Source of the DNA: Hygrophila difformis | Taxonomy: Eukaryota; Streptophyta; Magnoliopsida; Lamiales; Acanthaceae | Length of the DNA: 64,000 nt | Direction of reading: 5' to 3' | NCBI GenBank assembly: GCA_030278955.1 | Contig: JAOANR010000005.1 | Span: 6,485,785 to 6,549,784 of the forward strand | Part shown: piece by piece, positions 1 to 10,865 of the stretch | Layout of the letters: the number at the start of each line of letters is the position of its first letter | Numbering within the stretch: the stretch's first letter is position 1 | Translations under genes and position numbers: made by a program | Notes under the pieces: model-generated | The model's input: only the letters and a program-made list of their open reading frames with translations | What the model was told of the DNA's origin: nothing | The model's database searches: none

Positions 1-1156
1 CAATTAAAAAACAGATCATTTCAGTCTAGGTGAGACCTAATCGCTGACTCTGCTTCTAATTTTCCAAAATCAACCCCTAGTCGGATTTGAATTAGTCATA
101 ACTGAGGAATTTATCCCTTACTAAGATCCAGATTTTATAAATGAATTTTTGTTGGAAATTTATTATGAGACATCTGATTTAAATCAAGACTTCTATGTCC
201 AAGGGAAGGATTCCAAAATAATTAGACCACAATATTTACATAATATTATCATGCATAAATTTATAAGGAAGTGTAAAATTAAGTTAACCCAAACTATAAG
301 GCGGGTTTAGACAGAAGTGAAACACAGAGATGAGAAGAATTTATTTTTGGCTAAAAAGATGGCAAAACGATTGGGTGGACTGCAAACATCTGCTGTCCAA
401 TTTCCCTCTCATTTGGGTGGAATGATTTTATACAGTAAACTGATCAAAATGACAGTGGTCGCTGTCATTCAGACCACTCACTGTCTGTGAATTGAGATGA
501 AAACCTACATGCTCTCTTACTATCTTAATTACCAGATGACATTGACCTATGTCAACTAATGTTAGCACAACTTGAGATTTGGGTTTGAAAATAAAATAAG
601 AAAATAAAACTGTATTTGGACAGATACTGACTGAGTGGCTACTTCATTTCGCGGTAAAGGGGACCGTTCGCCTGACCTCGTCAGTCACTATCCAAACCAT
701 GCAAAATAACAAATAGTAATTAATACACAGACTACGGGCTACTTCATTTCCCGGTGAAGGGACCGTTCGCCAATATTATTCTATGATATTTTTCACTATT
801 CATTTCACACAACACAGGTAAAGACAAAATAAATAAAAGAAAATATTTTTGGGATTATCTTGTATGAGAGACATTGGTTTCTCATGCAAGGGTATGGAAA
901 TTATTCCATAATCACTCTTTATGGTCTAAATAATCTCTCATTCCATAATTAATTAATTAATTACAGTCCGAATACTTAGATCATTAGAGTTTAATTTTGT
1001 AGAAAAATCTTTTAATGGAATATTGAACAAAATTCTTTATATCAAAGTAATCATGGGTTGAGATCATTGGATTTCAACCTCAAAATATTAATATAAAGGT
1101 TTAATTAATTAAGTGAGAAAAATGAAGAAATGGAAAATTTAGCATGAAAATGCCAA

Positions 1157-1688
1157 TTACGACGCTAGACAGATATTACGACGTGATCCTAGGATCACGT
1201 CGTGAGGCTAGCGTCGTCATGGGTTGGTGAAAAAAGATGGAAATTTTGGGTTTAAAAGGGTTCATGTACGACACTAAACATGATTACGATGCTATACAAA
1301 GATAGCGTCGTAGTGTTGATGTCGTGCATGGAAGTTTAGAAATTAAGGGACTACGACGCTAAGCAAGCACTACGACGTTAACCTAGGTTAGCGTCGTAGG
1401 GTTTAGCGTCGTAGTATGGAGAAGATGGTTTTTGAAAAAATAGGGATGCTACGACGCTATACACTAAATTACGACGCTATCCTAGGATAGCGTCGTGGGT
1501 GTAGCGTCGTAGGTGGGTTTTTGTGAGAAATGAAGTATTTTGGGGTACTACGACTTTAGACAAAAATTACGACGCTATCCTAGGATAGCGTCGTAGGTCT
1601 AGCGTCGTAGGACAAATTTTCCTTAAGTCCGAAGCAACTACGACGTCAAAACTTCCCCTACGTCGCTAACCTAGGTTAGCGTCGTAGC
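1157..1688. repeat. Array of six nested palindromes in LTR (GACGCTA type)
   Basis: Six units start near 1157, 1266, 1350, 1449, 1548 and 1638, at 85-110 bp spacing. A typical unit reads CTACGACGCTA, about 10 bp of spacer, a palindrome TACGACGCTATCC/TAGGATAGCGTCGTA centred on CCTAGG, 3-5 bp, then TAGCGTCGTAG, the inverted outer arm. Arms are conserved while linkers differ. Arm variants such as CACGTGATCC/TAGGATCACG and GCTAACC/TAGGTTAGC appear on both sides of the centre, so pairing is retained. In the element's sense (minus) this lies in the transcribed part of the LTR by analogy with the solo LTRs. The second copy is at 39032-39562. Confidence 0.93.
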
Positions 1689-2412
1689 TACCCCAGAACA
1701 TAAGTGTTGGTCGGGTAATACAATCTATGCGATTGCAAGACCCTTTTTCGGATTTTATGGTCCATCGTTTGGTATTAACCAATTATGTCGTGACACTATG
1801 CGTGCCCCGACGTGGTGTATGCCAAAAATTTTCCAAAATTTCCTCAAATTTTAAATTATGCACAAACATTCAAATGTCACCCACTTTTAGATCTAAATAC
1901 TAAAACTAAAAATAAAAACAAAACATCTAGAGTTTAATAAAGCAACTACTAAGCGCAAATAAATTAAACTATGCTAAGAGACTAAAAAAAATTTAAATAT
2001 AACCCTACACTAATAAATCTAAAAGGAATGAAATTCAATATTTGTGCATTTATCAAAACTAAGAAAGCATTAAAATTTACCTAACACTCAAAAACACAAA
2101 ATCAAACATGGAACTACTAAAATATATGACTAATACTAAATTGACATAAAAAGAATAAAATAAAATAAAACAAACACTGGAAAGAATCTTTTGGGGAGCA
2201 TTTTCTTTGATTAATACCAACAACAAAAATATGATTCAAATACACCCATTACTTGAATGTTCAAACCCAAAATTGCTAACTAAGAAAACTGTAAAAATAA
2301 AAAAATAAAAAGGGCTAACTAAACCTAATAACCCATTTACAATCTAAAAACAAGAAATAAAAACTGAAGCTAGATGAAAACTACATAAAAATAAACAATT
2401 TACCCTACACTA
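1689..2412. other. AT-rich LTR segment without recognisable gene
   Basis: This part of the 3' LTR lies between the palindrome array and the GC-rich segment and is missing from the 5' LTR. It contains a short palindrome near 1728-1737 (ATGCGATTGCA-like, shared with other LTR copies) and long A-rich stretches. I see no open frame or RNA gene in it. Confidence 0.6.
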
Positions 2413-2940
2413 CTTGAGACCACACTGCTATGTGTCCAAGAAGTTCTCAGATTTTTTTGTGTTTTGTGAGCATCCCAACAGCACCTTGGGCACTGTTCAA
2501 AAATGGGAGCTTGCGGCGATGGAGAGGACGGCGGGAGCAGTGGCTGTCCGTCGGAGCAGCAGCAGTAGGAGGTTGCGGTGGCCAGATCTGGAAGACGGAG
2601 GTGGTGGCGGACTGGAGGTCGCCGGAGGTGGGTGCTCGGTTGGAGAAGGTCGATGTGCCGCCGGGATGACCGGAGGTGTCGAGAACTGTTGGGGCTGTGG
2701 GCGGTCGGAAATGGAGATTTGGAACAGCGAGGTGTTGGCAATGGCGAAGGGTGGCTGGATTTGATTTCTCCGGCGATAAAAGGAGGGTTTTTCTATCGCC
2801 GGAAAAGATGGGGACTATGGCCGGAAATGTTGGTGGTGACGATGGGTGGCTGAAACAGTGGCGGGGTTCGCCGGAGATGGAGGTTCGAAGTTGGTGATGA
2901 TCGGAATTTGATGTTGCTGTTCATGCGTCCAATTTGTAAC
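2413..2940. other. GC-rich segment of the LTR U3, with a hairpin
   Basis: This strongly GC-rich stretch of GGCGG/CCGG-type triplets lies in otherwise AT-rich DNA and is repeated in the 5' LTR at 13221-13745. Several overlapping short frames are open on both strands, as expected from composition, and none resembles a known protein. A 9-bp inverted repeat, CCGGCGATA and TATCGCCGG, flanks an 18-bp loop at about 2770-2805. The solo LTR at 20319-26372 has a comparable GC-rich stretch in its U3 (20975-21480) with different sequence. It could be a captured host exon or simple-sequence expansion. Confidence 0.5.
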
Positions 2941-4153
2941 TGTAAAATTGGGGAAGATGAACTTGTGGGTCCCGCCTGAAATTAAGACTTGATCAATTTC
3001 TTCTTTTTCGTTTCATTCATTCTTTCTTTTCTTCTTCTTCTTTATATATCTAATATATATATATATATATATATATGCCACTCTCTTAATGAATAGTAAC
3101 TATTCCTATTCTACAAAATTACGATGTTGCCATCGCCTACTTTTGTTTTTGATTCTACCATCACTTCTTGCCTTTCTCTTTCCTGAAGCCCTAATTAGTG
3201 CAAAAGCGGGCGCCTCACAGTCACCACCGTTTCTCGGCCCAAAAGTCGCCCGCCGCGTCTCCGCTCAGGCCACCCGCACCACTGTCGGCTGCCGTGCACG
3301 GTACCCCCCTCGTCCGCCGTACGTGCTGACACCTCACGGTACCACCTTGCACGCCGCCTGCGCGGGACTCCAGGTACTGCGCCACCGCCACCGCCACCGC
3401 CGCCTGAATTTGACCGCTGCTTTGTTTATTGATGGTTCAGTCGCGCAGAGAATGGAGGGTTGTACAAAGGGTCTGGGGTTAAATTTTAGGGTTTAGGGTT
3501 ACTTCTCCATCTTCGCCTGCCTCCTGCGTCACCGGCCCTCCCTGCCATCGCCCGCCTCGTCAAACCCTAGCAGCGCCGTCCCCCTAGAATCACTGCCCTT
3601 TTCCAAATTGCCTGTCGGATCGCTGCCCAGCCCTCATCACTCCATTGGTTGAAGATTTTTGTATTTTGGACCCGCAAATCACCTCACCACATTTGGTTAT
3701 TAGGATCTTTATAATTTTCTTCCCAAACCTTGTTGGGTGTTTGTGGTGTCTATATACAACTGTGTTATTTTTACAATTGCCACTATGAAATTCATATGAT
3801 GTTTTCTGGTAGTGGTGAGTTGCGGAATCAAGGTTTTCTTTTTATAGTGCTTGTACTTTTTAGATTTTATATATGTTAAATCAAGTGTCACTGTATGTTA
3901 TTTTTGGCATGTCTTCGGTCATTTAAAGCTGTTTTATGTTGTTTAGCTATGACCCTATAAGCGAAGAATCCTCAAACTTTGTGCTGATAGGCTGGTTACA
4001 GCTTTTTCGTTTTCTAATTGAAGCGACATTAGAGTATTTTAACAGCTGAAGCATATTAAGCATAAGATGTGGCTGAAAGTTATATCTGATGTGAACTTGT
4101 GAATTGGTTCCCTGGATCTCGTTGCCCCTCTCATTTTTCACATTTATCTTCAG

Positions 4154-4358
4154 TATTTGCCAAAAAAAAGGCGGTACTCCCAAGAAGAATGAGATCGTGT
4201 TTATTGCTCCGACTGGTGAGGAGATTAGCAACCGTAAACAGCTGGAGCAGTACCTGAAAACTCATGAAGGAAACCCTCTACTATCAGAATTTGATTGGGG
4301 CACTGGTGAAACTCCCAGAAGATCAGCTAGAATCAGTGACGGTGCTACAGTGGAGTGA
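4154..4358 (+). pseudogene. Captured exon of MBD10/MBD11-like methyl-CpG-binding-domain protein
   Basis: After an acceptor-like CAG, the exon encodes the C-terminal half of a plant [42 protein letters not shown], then [18 protein letters not shown] and a stop after TVE. The TPKKNEI...[13 protein letters not shown]...FDW..GETPRRS pattern is that of plant MBD10/11-type proteins (family knowledge). The N-terminal half of the MBD and the rest of the protein are absent. This copy has eight A after TTGCC while the second copy (46148-46351) has seven. Seven gives the proper frame YLPKKGGT from the splice site, so this copy carries a one-base frameshift at the exon start. It lies in Helitron A and is not expected to make a functional protein. 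Confidence 0.85.
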
Positions 4359-4897
4359 GAGAGGGAGAACGGGTCTGAAGAACAGAGAGTACGTGTGCGA
4401 TTAAATCCAAGGGTTTGTGGTATTTGATAGGGATTTCGTCTTTGCCCAGATTATTTGACAAGGTATCATGGATTATTTGTGATTTATTTTGTGTGATTAA
4501 ATTCAAGGGTTTATTATTTGTTAGGGGTTTCTGTTTGTGTGGTTTTCTTGTGTGTTGTTTGCTGTTGATTGGGCACTGCGGTCAGTTTGGTTCTGGTCGG
4601 GAAAAAAAGAGCTAATGAACTTCTTTTGGATCATATATTCATTATCGAACTTGTTATTGCCCTGTAATGCTTTTGTGGTAGAGATGACAAATGATTAATG
4701 AACTCGCTTATTGATAACTCTGTCAAATCTTTTTTGTTTCATTGTATTCAACTAAGTTGCATCAATTTTAAGTTGGATTCGGTCATACAGTGTTTGCCGC
4801 AATATGCTTTTTGAGTGCTGTGATTTTTTATGAATCCCTCCATATAATGCTATTGATTCTCATTACTCGAGATTCCATAACCTTTTGATTCTTGAAG

Positions 4898-5249
4898 GCC
4901 TTGCAAAGCTCGATGCTCTCAATCTAAATTGCTGCAAATGCATCACTAATACAGACATCAGGGCCCTTGCAGGTAAGCTGTGCTCTTTTTGCCGTTATCA
5001 TTTGATGGAATTTATTTTTAGGTAGCAGCTTCAATACCATTTTAATTTATTATCTAACTTGAGATTGTACACGGACAATTATTCTTTAGTTGGCTTGAGC
5101 TTGAGACTCTACATATAATTCAGTTGGCATCTAATTATTTCTGTGTACAATCTAATTTGTATCCGTCACTGTTGCAGGGCTTACAAGTTTGAAGTCATTA
5201 CAAATTGCATCAAGTAAGGTCACGGATCATGGTGTTGCATTTTTAAAGG
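4898..5249 (+). pseudogene. Captured two-exon fragment of a plant leucine-rich-repeat protein
   Basis: Exon 4898-4972 encodes GLAKLDALNLNCCKCITNTD-IRALA and ends at a GTAAG donor. Exon 5178-5249 follows a TTGCAG acceptor and encodes GLTSLKSLQIASSKVTDHG-VAFLKG. These are consecutive short LRRs of the L..L..L.L..C..IT...L..L type found in plant RNI-like/internalin-like LRR proteins. The intron (4973-5177) is retained, so capture was from genomic DNA, not cDNA. It is only about two repeats long and lies between the MBD and SET fragments inside Helitron A. The copy at 46891-47242 encodes the same residues. Confidence 0.75.
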
Positions 5250-5318
5250 GTATTTCTAGCTCTCTGGTTACTAAAATTTTCAAATATGTTATGTTTTTAT
5301 TTTTATTTTTATTGACAG

Positions 5319-5583
5319 GGTAACTGCTGTTGATGGTTACTACCAGATTGGGATTTATTCTGTAAGACCTATTGCTTATGGCGAAGAGGTCACCTTTGAC
5401 TACAATTCTGTTACAGAGCTCAGGGCCGCATTAAATCACATGTATGTGTATATTTTTATGTAATCGTTAAATGTTGATTGCCTGCAGAGCAAGGAAGAGC
5501 ATGAAGCTTCTGTTTGCTTGTGTGGGAGCCAGGTTTGCCGTGGTAGTTATCTAAATCTAACGGGTGAAGGGGCCTTTCTGAAG
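5319..5583 (+). pseudogene. Captured SET-domain end of an ATXR3/SDG2-like histone H3K4 methyltransferase
   Basis: Block 5319-5418 encodes VTAVDGYYQIGIYSVRPIAY then GEEVTFDYNSVTE. Block 5488-5583, after a CTGCAG acceptor, encodes SKEEHEASVCLCGSQVCRGS then YLNLTGEGAFLK and ends at a GT donor. GEE.TFDYN is the C-terminal SET motif, and CLCGSQVCRG is the post-SET-like cysteine motif; the combination is characteristic of ATXR3/SDG2. Only this small C-terminal piece of a very large protein is present, without the SAM-binding N-terminal SET motifs, so it cannot be catalytic. The donor after the first block is not a clean GT, a sign of decay. The copy is at 47312-47576. Confidence 0.85.
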
Positions 5584-5846
5584 GTGTAGAATTTATTTCC
5601 CTACAACATTCTTTGCAGCAAGAACTTAATAATGCTTCATAATTTCTGTGTGTGTTCAGTCTGTCCTATTGCTTTATTCTCTGGTGCATAGAAATTATAT
5701 TTTCTGCAGTATGTGTTGGTGTGAACAGATTTAGATCACTGGTATGTCTAAACAAAAATTCAGATTTGGTGCTTTGACAAAAAATTCGCTTTCACTGTGC
5801 AGCTTTATTTTCTCATGTCATTAAATAATAGATGTATGAGTGCTAT

Positions 5847-5940
5847 TTCTTTATAATCTTTGATCATTACTATAAATCATTTCTCCTTGTATATTCTTTA
5901 TAATCTTTGATCATTACTATAAATCATTTCTCCTTGTATA
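5847..5940 (+). repeat. 47-bp tandem duplication inside Helitron A
   Basis: The stretch beginning TTCTTTATAATCTTTGATCA is present twice in direct succession (starts at 5847 and 5894). Both large copies of the region have it, so it predates their separation. Confidence 0.9.
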
Positions 5941-5943
5941 CAG

Positions 5944-6009
5944 TGGTGAAGTGGGGTTTATTGATCCATCCCAAATCAATGAAGACCTCCATGCTTCACC
6001 TTCCTCAAG
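5944..6009 (+). pseudogene. Exon-like block of unidentified origin in Helitron A
   Basis: A TATACAG acceptor precedes an open block encoding GEVGFIDPSQINEDLHASPS, ending AAG before GTATTG. The splice borders and protein-like composition suggest a captured exon. I do not recognise the family. It is the fourth exon-like unit in the same orientation within the Helitron. Copy at 47937-48002. Confidence 0.4.
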
Positions 6010-8289
6010 GTATTGCTTACCCAGTTAATCTTTCTTTTATGTTTTTCCATTTTATTCGTTTTATTTATGTCTTTGCTTTATAGTCGAAGTTTTTAAAGGT
6101 CAATGAAAGATTTTGTCAAAAAATCATTTTAACTATATATTTTAAGTTGTTTCGTAAGCAGTTATTTTTTTTTATCTTCTCCCTAAAAGATTAGGCCAAA
6201 CAAAAGAAGGTGTGATCCTGTCCAGAAATATAGTGATCTTGCCTGAATTTTGAATCCAATCTCTTCTTCACCCCTTCCAAGATTAAACCATTCTCCTCTG
6301 TACAAATGAGGCTCTACTTTCTGGTTGCTTTGCTGGAGGCTTGGCTACATTTCTTCATTGCGCTATCACATGCGTAGCCAAAATTTTAATTTTTCGTATT
6401 ATTCATCTCTCCTCTTTTGTATTTCCTCTCTTTAGAATGTTGGAGGGCAGTTGTGTTCCGTGTAACCATGTTTCATGTTCCAGTTCTGACTTCGAATCGA
6501 ATAATTTCCAGCTAATATATATCGTCTTGTGGAAATATGTATGCCATTGTTCTACATATTATGTATGTTTCATAAATATTCTTCACTTTTGCCAATGAAT
6601 TTCCTTATAATCATATGACTTATAAACAGTTCTCTTTATTGCCTCTAGAAGGATAGGCTAGATCTGGTGAACTTTATATATGGACATTTTAAAATGTTGT
6701 AGCTCATTCAGTCGTGTTCCATTTTCCTCAGGGGGAGGAATGACTAGCATTGAACATACTCTAGGCAATATTAATGATACTTGTGTTCTCAAAGAAAGTG
6801 GGTTGTTTTTGTTGGCTCTGGACAATAGTCAAATACCTTTTTATTCCACTAGACAATGGGAAGAAATGAAGCTGGAAATTGTGCTTCAAAATAACTCATG
6901 CTTTTGGCACAAATTATGTTTCCGATCGGTTTAGGGCTTGCGCTGGGCTGATTTCAGTTGTGAGGTTTCATGACGTACATTTTTGCCTAAATTTTACTTT
7001 GTTTTGGTTGATTTTTTGTTGCAAGGCCCTGCCGCTTGAAAACTCTTGGGGACTCTTTTGCTATAGTTCTTGTGCTGCATTGCTCTTTGTAAAAGCAAAC
7101 AAGGTTCTACTGGAGCCTCTAATTTCAGGTCAATTCATGAGGCAACCCTTAATGGTTCTCTTCGTGGCAATGTTCCGCTTTGCAGTAAACTTGGTATTTG
7201 TTTCCACTGTCATTGTTTTAGTCATCATTTATCTACATTACCTGGGAGTGCAGGTAGCGTGGGTGACTGGACCATGGTCCCTCACAATATATATGAATAT
7301 GCTACCATGGGAAAATGGTTAGTTTTCTCATTTCTGTCCGGCATTTTGTTTTGTTCAGTACCGTTTATCATTTGTAATAGAATTGTGGACTTGGATATCT
7401 GTTTTTAGATGGTCATGATCTGCTATCTTGGTTGTTTGTCTAAGAATCTCTATTACCCTTCAGAAAATTAAAAATTGTTTCCTTGTCCTTTCCTAATTTT
7501 TATTCCTTTTAGCCAAATTAGTATGGCTAATAATTAAACTTAGTATTATTGTTTTCAACTTTTCCTAGAATATTTTGTCCATATTTATAGAATATTATCA
7601 TCACAATGTAAAGATAACCCAGAGGATGGGATCCCAAGGCAGTGGTGGTAGTAGTGTTGGTGTTGCAGTCTCAATCTAGGTGACATGCAGAATAACTTGA
7701 GTTATTTCAGTTTGATTCTTGGTAATAAACTCATGAGATACACAATCAAAAGTTCCAGCTCACATTAAAGAAAAAGTTATCCACATCAGCTACTTTCCTT
7801 AACAATAGCTAAGGTATGCTACATCTAAGTCTTTGAATTTGATTTGAATTATTTTAGAATTTGAGAAAATTTGAAGTAAGTTTATGCTACATCTAAATCT
7901 TTGTAGGATTTCTTTTTGGCTGAGGTGCGCAATTATGCAAACATGTGTGCTGCTGGTGATGTATTAATGTTAACTATACAAAGTAGATTTTGAGCTTGGA
8001 TTCTTGTGGTTTTGGAAATGCAGATTATCTTCCTCTGCTACCATTTGCTTCTATTCGCCTCCTTTTATTCTGTCTACATCAGGTTTGCCATCCAATATAT
8101 TGCAATTGCTTTTTACAAAAGCCTACCTGCTCCGCATATTATTTCCAACCTTATTAGAGCAACACGATGTATTACTACAGTTGTAACAATGTATCACATA
8201 AATACCAACCGTTATTTACCAAAGTATGATACACATCACCTATTTTTCCTCTACTGGCGAGCGCGGCGTACGCGCGCGACATAAGAGTT
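6010..8289 (+). other. Remainder of Helitron A: intron-like and unidentified captured sequence
   Basis: T-rich sequence with several short open blocks behind possible acceptors (for example near 6729, 7031 and 7907) that I cannot assign to any family. Bases 6847-7423 are present only in this copy; the corresponding junction in the second copy is at 48838/48839. Short frames at 8004-8284 are hydrophobic but compositionally driven. I see no convincing gene. Confidence 0.5.
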
Positions 8290-8680
8290 CTAGTATATAT
8301 ATATATATATATATATAATAAATACTAGTATATGAATAAATGTATAAATGTAAATAAATATAGATATTTCTTTCAATTGATTATTTGGCTTGTGTTCTAT
8401 TTAATGGACCCGTGTTCCACCGAACAGATACTACCAACCCATAATTCTCAACTGTGGGATTTTTTAATATTTTTATCATGTTTTTGGATTTTTATAACAC
8501 AAATTTAATAAAATAATAATATTTTTGTGTTTTTCAATACCAGCTTATTATTATTAAAAACTTGCATATATCTGTCAAATTCAACTGCTTTCTTATTTAA
8601 ATAAGACCGGAATGCGATCAAATGCCCATGTTTAGACACAGAAATAGATTGAAAATAATGGTCAATTTTGGCCATTATCA

Positions 8681-8694
8681 ACATCCTCACATTT
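8681..8694 (-). promoter_or_regulatory. Polypurine tract of the LTR retrotransposon
   Basis: On the minus strand AAATGTGAGGATGT abuts the TGATAATGG start of the 3' LTR, the expected place for the plus-strand primer. It is only moderately purine-rich, but the same block recurs three more times in the internal region. Confidence 0.6.
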
Positions 8695-10461
8695 AATACT
8701 GATCGTCCCCGAGCAGTCAGAGTCAGTGTTCCTAAGAACATAGACTCTACATATTCAATCTATTTTCGTGGCTTCAAAAATTTCATTCTTTTTATATTGG
8801 GATAAGACAATCAAAAATTACAAGTATTAAATTCTCTTGATCGCAGTGTTTAATGAAATGATACTTCTCACTAAATCAGGCATACAATCAGTCAATATTG
8901 TTAATTCTTCATGAATATCATGTTTAGAATTAATCATTGATTTAATTCTAGACTTAAAGCAAGACATGATTATAAATTAGAAATAAGGCCTCACATATAG
9001 TATAAGCGGAAATTTCATTCACTATCAAATTTGGGGTTTTATCATAATCGCTCATAATGAAATTTAATTAAATTGTCTCATATGCTTGCAATTGGACTAA
9101 CGCGCCACCGGCTCATTTCTTCAAAGCGAGATCCCGAGGTCTTATTTAAGGGTTATAACGGGGCATACGGTTGTAACATTTGGTAAGGAAGGGAATTATT
9201 GGGCTAAGAAGTGGCAAGAATTAATATTATCATAACATGGCATTATTATTATTTAAAATTTATGATCATCATTATTTCTCTTTCTTTTGTTTTTCTTTTT
9301 CTATTGCATGGCATTAGACTATGTCTAATTTGCTTTGTCATTTGCAATTTATTTGTGTTTAATTGAATTAAACATTTTTCTTCTTTTTTCTTTTTCTTTT
9401 TCTTCTTCTTCTTTTTTAAAATTGGATTTTTGAATACCGATTAATGAATTGATGATCATAGATTGTAATGCCTTGATAAAATTCATTCATGCACACTTGG
9501 GTTTGAATTTTTTGATCTTTTCGTAAGGCTAGGAAAATATAGTGGGTTTCAAAAAAAATTAGGTTTAAAGGCTCAACTTGATTAATCCTAAAGGGATAAT
9601 ATTTTTGGGTTTGGATTTCAAACGAAGACCAAAGTTTGGGTTTTTCTAGGTGCCTCGATCATATGCTCGATTTTTGGAATATGGCATGGTCTTGAATCGG
9701 TCCCAATCGCAAGTTTTAGTTTTCTTTAATTAAAATGATTTTCACACATCAAAGGAAAGAATGAGTAAAAGTGACTCATGGCTCAAATCTCGCATGGAGT
9801 GGTACATTCATGTCATACAATATTCTTAAATATAATCTTTGAAAAATTCTTACAATCTATTCAATTAAATTCTCAACATGAAAATTCATTACCCAACAAG
9901 ATGATAATATCGTTAAATTTTTATAGCTCAAAATCTCAAAAATTCATATCATGCATGTCTTCAATTATATTATCCCAATTTAATAGTTTGAAAATTCAAT
10001 CATTAACCAAAATCAAATATGCGAATTTATTTGACAGATTTATACACGATTTATGCTGGGTATATATATAAAAATAATAAAAGTAAGAAATAGCACTTTT
10101 TTTTTAAAAAAGATAAATATTTAAGTGAAGAATCAACATCCTCACATTTTGAGCCTTGCTCTAAATGTGAGTTAGTCAATTCCTACTTAAACAAATTATT
10201 GAAATCAAAATAAAATAAAAGAGGAGGGAGGGAGGGGAAAAATATTTACACAAAAGATAAAAAAATATAATTCCGATAGCCTTTTTCGTCAAACCAATTA
10301 AGTGTTCGACAATTTTGGCTATGTGTGATCGTTTGGTTCATCGAACAAGGCTATTATTCGATGCCCAATGCTTAGAAAAAAAAAATTCTGATTTTCATCA
10401 AAATTGATCGATCACATTTGTTAGATTTTCTAAATAAAATTTAACCTACTTGCACAAATTA

Positions 10462-10865
10462 GGTTGGATTAATTCTGTTCTTATAAAAATTATTTTGGAT
10501 CTTAAATTGCTTAAAATTCCAGGAATATTTTCTATTAATTACAGAATTGATCCAACCGGGAACCTGTTCTGAAGCTTTAATTTTCATTTTGGCAGTTCCA
10601 CAAATTCCTGCAAAGCAAACACAGAATAAGTTATCGGATTTTCTTAAAAATTATCAACATCCTCACATTTAGAGTCTTGGTACTCTAAATGTGAGTTAAT
10701 TGATTAATACCCGAATTATTTAATAATATGCACAAGAGATATAAAATTATTTTGACTTGCAAAAATTTAGGTTGGATTAATTCTGTGCTTGTGAAAATTA
10801 TTCGGATTTTAAATTTATTTAAATTCCGGATATAGTGTTCGGTCAATTACAGAACTGATCCAACC
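10462..10865 (-). repeat. Two related blocks, each bounded by 17-bp inverted repeats
   Basis: Block 1: GGTTGGATTAATTCTGT at 10462-10478 and ACAGAATTGATCCAACC at 10541-10557. Block 2: the same left arm at 10770-10786 and ACAGAACTGATCCAACC at 10849-10865. The sequence between the arms is also related between blocks. Both could fold as long hairpins in the element RNA. Confidence 0.85.

Larger units (their letters stand above)
3049..8293 (+). mobile_element. Helitron A: non-autonomous Helitron carrying fragments of at least three host genes
   Basis: The left end is TCTAATATAT directly after A (3048). The right end is CTAG (8290-8293) directly before T, preceded about 14 bp upstream by a GC hairpin (GCGCG-GCGTA-CGCGC, 8261-8275). 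These are the hallmarks of Helitron termini inserted at A^T with no target duplication. The 5' LTR (about 13840-13865) supplies the empty site: the same flanks joined by a short (AT) run. Inside, exon-like blocks with GT/AG borders come from an MBD protein, an LRR protein and an ATXR3-like SET protein, all in plus orientation. No RepHel helicase is visible, so it depended on an autonomous partner. It is inserted in the 3' LTR. The second copy is at 40923-49708, itself split by Helitron B. Confidence 0.8.
1..8680 (-). mobile_element. 3' LTR of giant non-autonomous LTR retrotransposon (interrupted by Helitron; left end outside window)
   Basis: On the minus strand the LTR begins TGATAATGGCC at 8680 and runs left through 8294, then resumes at 3048 after the Helitron and continues past base 1. 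Its distal end (TGAAACTTTTGACA in plus orientation) is not reached. Homology to the 5' LTR is collinear: 8294-8680 matches 13840-14232, 2413-3040 matches 13221-13840, and 1-480 matches 12725-13220. Bases 481-2412, which include a palindrome array, are absent from the 5' LTR. The family resembles Athila-type Ty3/gypsy elements by primer type (inference). The second copy is at 37876-50103. Confidence 0.85.

Noticed and set aside
1157..1688. CRISPR-like regularly spaced repeats
   Set aside because: Units are palindromic and degenerate, linkers are not unique spacers of constant length, and the context is a plant LTR.
2400..2897. Several overlapping open frames of 70-116 codons on both strands (also at 13255-13704, 40274-40771, 54675-55124)
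   Set aside because: They arise from one GC-rich LTR segment read in different frames; no domain, no start context, and frames differ between LTR copies.
6847..7423. CACTA transposon (segment begins CACTA)
   Set aside because: No TAGTG at the other end and no 3-bp duplication.
9778..10071. 97-codon frame in the LTR-element interior
   Set aside because: Asn/Ser/Ile-rich, AT-driven and isolated from any element gene; no similarity to gag or env.
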